DNA of 64,000 bases from Pycnopodia helianthoides (Eukaryota > Echinodermata > Asteroidea > Forcipulatida > Asteriidae). The notes under the pieces were generated by a model. The model had not been told where the DNA came from, ran no database searches, and saw only the letters and a program-made list of their open reading frames with translations. Numbering within the stretch: position 1 is the stretch's first letter; each line of letters starts with the position of its first letter. This document shows, one piece after another, positions 59,703-64,000 of the stretch. The stretch covers positions 14,778,064 through 14,842,063 of the forward strand of contig CM063259.1 in NCBI GenBank assembly GCA_032158295.1, given 5' to 3'. The position numbers and the translations under genes are program-made.

Positions 59703-61639
59703 TCATTGAAACATGTTGCAGAGTTATTCATGTTGGTCGGAGACATGTTTGAGTTGGAACTGTGTTGTGTCAGACGCAGAAAGAAAACACCAGGAAAACT
59801 GGACACATTGTTAAAGTTGTGCTAACTGTTTGATACATTGCCATTTTTTTTACCTGGGCGTAATTCTATCCATGCAGTATTGGGTTAGGTAGGGGGGATG
59901 GGCGTTAATCCAATACATGACCCAGGGGGGCATGGGGGGCACAGTTTTGCCCTTCCAAACTCGGGCAAAACTGGTGAAAATTTGAGCACAGCAAGAAGAA
60001 CGCAAAGGAGTTTTTATTAGAGGTTGGTAGTTGAGTTTTTGATCCGTGTAAAATTTTGGGCAAAGCTACCCCTCTTCCCTCCCCCTCAACCAAAGAGACC
60101 CCATGTGCCCATGATAGAGCCCCTGCGTCATAGTGTTAGCCAGGGGGGTGTCTGGGTGTCTTTTGGACACCCTGATTTAAATTTGGACACCCTGTTTTAT
60201 CTGTCATTTACATGTAAATGTATTGTAAGTGAACAATTTTGGACACCCAGTTTCCAAATTTCCAGCAAATCTGGACACCCTTTTACCAAAATCCTGGCCA
60301 AAACCTTGCCTTGCGTTATAAGTGAAACGGGGGACTCAATCATTGGCTGATCGCTGTTCATGGTGCGTACACGCTTGCGCATTTCCACTGTTCATCATCA
60401 GTGATGACAGCTTATGCAAGGTGTATTAAAAAATCCACATCCTACCCAGTTTGTTTCTGTGTCAAGATTAACAATTCTGATTCTTTCCTTATCAATTATG
60501 TAAATTTAGATCTATAAACTTGTCTTGACTCCCAAAGATTCCTGCATAACATTATAAAAAAAACCACTGCAGTCATATTTTTAAGCCATTGTAAAACTGC
60601 CTCACTTTACAAAAAGAAATAAAAATAAAATCACTACTGACACTTTGGGCGAAAAACTAATTACAGAAATGTGTGGGCCACAAGGTTTAAAAACGACGGT
60701 AAGACGTTTAATCTAGGTCCGAGCATCAATAAAAAACACATAATGACATTAAATCCATGCCGAAGCATCAAGTCATTTTAATCCGTCTTGATTATTCAGT
60801 GATTGGTCTTTTGTTCCCACGAGACAAAGTGCCGGAAACGAGGTTACATCAACTACCGGCAAATTTGTTGTTGTAGCCTACAACTTCTTTGTGAGGCGAG
60901 AGCTTAGATTTGTGTCATCTGCAAGAACAGTCATTTATTTTAAAATGAACAACGAAGGAAAATTACTGGGACAAAATTAATTTCATGGCTGGTCAGTTAT
61001 TGTCAGGGGTCACTTTTGATTGGAGGAAAGCGTTAGAGCACATGACTGATGTAGAGGTGTCCGAGACACTGTAATTATTTATTGAGACCGAGCCAGCAGT
61101 GGTCCAGCCGCTTATTACAAGAAGAGGATAATATGAAAGAAGAACAATTATATAAATATTCTTTAAAGTTAAAAATACTTTTTTGTTTAAAAATAAAAGC
61201 AACGAATACAAAAATTCAGTAAGACATAAAAGGGAAGTTATTTACAAATATGAAACAAAATGTGTACGTTATAACCAAAATGATAATAACCATAAATAAA
61301 CATACACAATAAAATGAAAAATAAATGAATAGAACAACAATAAAAGAGTCAAATGTTACATAATTCTTATTTCTGTCTCTCAGAGATTTGTGGCTATTGT
61401 TAATTTCTACTTAATCAAATCAAAACTCGCTCAATCAATCAAAGTGGAATCTTGGTTATATGCAGTCCCCAATTGAGAAACAAACAACTGCATATAAATC
61501 AGGCACACTGGACTGTATGATGGTTCCACAGATTCCAGAAATGTAATATTTTTTTCTTAGAGAGGTTGATTTCCCCCCCCCCCCTTCTCACAAAACTCTC
61601 CTTCTTGTACGCAACTCTGCAAAATGTTGAGAATATTTT

Positions 61640-61740
61640 CTCTTTGGGATACTCTTCCACTGAACCTCCAGTAGACACTCTCTCCAGCTTCAAAACTAAC
61701 TTGAACGCACACTTGTTCAGTCTTGGTTTTAAAGGTATTA
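61640..61740 (+). pseudogene. Trace of a reverse-transcriptase C-terminus
   Basis: One frame reads SSTEPPVDTLSSFKTNLNAHLFSLG. The SSFK.NL..HLF spacing is the end of many non-LTR reverse transcriptases. Nothing upstream is recognisable. Confidence 0.4.
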
Positions 61741-62090
61741 GACAGGATTGGTAGAGCTGACAAAACGGTCGCAAACAAAGTTCATGTTTTGTGTGATTAA
61801 CATATACATGAAATAACGAACCTGTGAAAATTTGAGCTCAGTTGGTCATCGAGGTCACGAGAAAATAGTGAAAAGAGACCTTATGTGTTTTCTGTTTTTC
61901 AAACATCAAGTTTATTATCGCGCGCGATAAAAACTATTGTTTTATTCATTTCTCAGAAACGATAGCATTTTAGGCAGAAATATTTTAAGGAACCCTTTCT
62001 ACCATTACTTACTTTAAATCATGTAAGTTATGTGTGAATCTGTGAACATTTGTGTTTTTCGATCTTACCAATAGTGTACAGGGCCTTTAA
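61729..62090. mobile_element. TTAA-bounded MITE, family B2, copy 2 (opposite orientation)
   Basis: It ends with ACCAATAGTGTACAGGGCCT followed by TTAA, the reverse complement of the start of 20300-20643. The interior has tttattatcgcgcgcgataa. Confidence 0.83.
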
Positions 62091-62911
62091 GTACCGTCAT
62101 CAGCTGAGTTTGTTTTCTATGCACCAGGAGACAGGGTGTCTTGGCTCACTACAACATGTCCACTACGGTTATAATTATTTTTTTGTAATGATCATGAAGA
62201 GTTCTATCGTTGAACTCTCTGAAGGCAGCATTTTTTTAATTCACATTATTCACACACATAGTTCCAAGTATCCCCCCTTGTGTTTTTGCGGCAAAGATCA
62301 TACCGGCCCCGGCAGTGTTCACCAGCTAGAACCACCCCCAGGGGTGTGCTGTGTAGTGTAATTGCACATGTCCTATCAGCATCGAGGGACATAGCCTACA
62401 GTCGGAGTATAGGAAGCTAGCACCTGCACGTAGCGTTCGTTTTCTCGATTCTTGTGTCTTGTCCGCAGCAACACGTCGTTCAACTTATCCAGTCAAATGC
62501 AATGTCACAATTGCACCTGCGTCAACATTGGACTTGAAAATGAGACTGTTTCAAGATGTGTTTTGTGGGCTCATTTTTTATTCTGAGGCCGTGGGCTGGA
62601 AGTGATCAGATGCCTTATTTTTTCTCACACACTATGTATTTTTTCTCTTTCCTGATTAGCTAAGGTGCGATATTTGTGTCTGTTTTTTTATTCGCAATGT
62701 GCCATCACAGAGTCAGGGGAAGGTAACAGTGCCTTCTTGTGACCTCCTTTGTGAAGACGAATTATAAGATGAGAATAAAATGTTGAATGAAGAATTTTCC
62801 ATCAGAGATTGAGAGGGGGCGGGGGAGGGGCTCTAACTGACTTTGTTGAAGCCTTGTTTGATCAAGATCAATCATGGAAATAGTGGATGGACTATCTGCA
62901 CTACCCCCCCC

Positions 62912-63007
62912 CCCCCAAAAAAAAAAAAAAAAAAAAATAATAAATAATAATAATAAATAAAAAAAAAAAAAAAATAAAATAATAAAAAAAAAATAAATAT
63001 AAAAAAA

Positions 63008-63038
<31 letters not shown>

Positions 63039-63118
63039 AAATAAATAAATAAATAAAAAATAAATAAATAAATTAAAAAAAAGAAAAAAAAAGAAAGAAA
63101 AAAAACAAAAAAAACAAA
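62912..63118. repeat. A-rich (aaat)n low-complexity tract
   Basis: A C-run is followed by about 200 bp of A and T only (aaataaataaat). An open frame on the other strand is an artefact of composition. Confidence 0.95.
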
Positions 63119-63896
63119 ACATAAAGGACAATCTGGGATTTGAATGTTTTGAATGTTCTTATCATAAATGTTTGAAAATGTCTACAGTAAATAACAACTT
63201 CATCGTATTGTGTTTTACAGTTCATTTAAGATTTGCCCTTCACTGCGCTCTCTAATTATCAAGCACTTTGTAGTAGGTGCTCAATCGCAGAAACTTTAGC
63301 AAGGCTCTTGTGTCAACAATTTGAGGTTTTTTTCCTGGTTAGTTCAGTTTGACCTCATCTGTAGATTCCAGTTGGAGCCTTATCAAGACCTCTTCAGTAT
63401 TTAAAATGTGTTGAAACGGTTTTCATATTTTCTTAAGCTTTTTTGGTGTTTGGTTTGAATTTCTGATTTCTTCCTTTTTTGTGAACAATCAATTACAGAC
63501 AAAAAGAATCTTCTGGAAAAAGTTGTTAAGTTTAAGGTGCTTGTCGTGAGCAAGAAATGCTAGAGAGGACGTGGTCTCTCATGAAAAAGGCTCTTGTTTC
63601 TTTAGGAGGAACAATAAATGTAATACTTTGATCTGAAATCAGGTGTTATTAGTCAGCAATGGTAATCAGAAAATGCTGTATTTTTCTTTAAATAAAATGA
63701 GTCATGCTCTTTGATCTACTTCTCTAGCGCTGAGGATACTGTTTCCGAGAAGCTCCTTGAAATCTATAATTCCAGGGGTTACCAAAAGGTGGACACATGC
63801 CATCATTTCAAACGTATCTCCTAAGATCTGGATTCCCAGTTTCAGACTTTTTTTTTTTTTTTTTGCGCCAGCAGTGAGTCTCGTTTGTACAATTCA

Positions 63897-64000
63897 ATCG
63901 TAGGATCTTGTAAGACTCTATGTCCTATCCAAAGGACAAAGCAATCATGGTAAAGTGTCTTGCCCGAGGACAGAAACACCTCGACTGACCATCTTCACCG
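63897..64000 (-). mobile_element. Leu-like SINE body, truncated by window end
   Basis: tatgtcctatccaaaggaca then tggtaaagtgtcttgcccga corresponds to the conserved body of the SINEs at 2112 and 58845. The tRNA head would lie beyond the window. Confidence 0.6.

Larger units (their letters stand above)
9131..64000 (+). other. EYS: Gene model: eyes shut homolog (EYS), 5' part only
   Basis: EYS/eyes shut (spacemaker) is a large secreted extracellular-matrix protein with EGF-like and laminin-G domains, needed for photoreceptor architecture in flies and vertebrates. Five exons join in one open frame of 203 codons: signal peptide, then a Cys-containing N-terminal region, then the start of an EGF domain. 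The match to the vertebrate EYS N-terminus as I recall it is collinear: FGVN before K, PLQIQ, the FKCRLGLRVNITVK block (vertebrate CPLGLRLNVTVK), and CLDHGHC (vertebrate CSGHGKC). Intron phases are 0, 0, 2, 1, 0. Three N-glycosylation sites are visible (NLT, NGT, NIT). All downstream EGF and LamG exons lie beyond the window. Confidence 0.85.
52219..64000 (+). other. EYS: EYS intron 5 (at least 11.8 kb)
   Basis: No exon completing the EGF domain was recognised up to the window end. Contains MITEs of families A, B2 and the chimera, two Leu-like SINEs, one Asn-like SINE and microsatellites. 57300-58640, 60400-61650 and 63130-63850 are AT-rich without a recognised feature, apart from the reverse-transcriptase-like trace near 61660. 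Confidence 0.55.

Overview
The window is animal nuclear DNA. Two spliced genes lie head to tail on the + strand, with small canonical GT-AG exons in AT-rich, repeat-filled introns. The mixture of a UAP56-interacting-factor gene, an eyes-shut gene, tRNA-derived SINEs and many short inverted-repeat elements fits a marine invertebrate deuterostome. An echinoderm, possibly a sea star, is the best guess. That identification is inference, because no species marker is visible.

Gene 1 (about 924-6440, +) is the 3' part of a UIF/FYTTD1-like mRNA-export adaptor. Six coding exons are visible: 924-1195, 1880-2023, 2987-3114, 3266 or 3276 to 3496, 4609-4654 and 5895-6020. A 3' UTR follows, with AATAAA at 6418. 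The start codon was not found. The reading frame around the fifth visible exon does not close as the sequence stands.

Gene 2 (9131 to beyond 64000, +) is the 5' end of an EYS (eyes shut/spacemaker) gene. It has a signal-peptide exon (9131-9226) and four more exons (10817-10915, 15524-15630, 34293-34456, 52076-52218). These join in one open frame of 203 codons that ends inside the first EGF-like domain. Introns 3 and 4 are 18.7 and 17.6 kb, and intron 5 is at least 11.8 kb.

Everything else is intergenic or intronic and is dominated by repeats. (1) A superfamily of 340-530 bp elements bounded by TTAA, in at least four related families sharing the end pattern TTAAAG...TTGGTAA; thirteen copies were located, one of them a chimera of two families. 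(2) Other small inverted-repeat elements, including one with perfect 28-bp ends (45272-45522) and one with roughly 50-bp arms (20018-20202). (3) tRNA-derived SINEs: a Leu-like family and an Asn-like family, one Asn-like copy having a clear target-site duplication and a paralogous empty site. (4) Tails of non-LTR retrotransposon reverse transcriptases. (5) Tandem arrays, including 26 copies of a 31/32-bp unit at 48169-48987 and an eight-fold 14-bp unit inside a mobile element. (6) Segments on the - strand resembling degraded hammerhead-ribozyme cores. I found no rRNA gene, intact tRNA gene, CRISPR array or prokaryotic feature.
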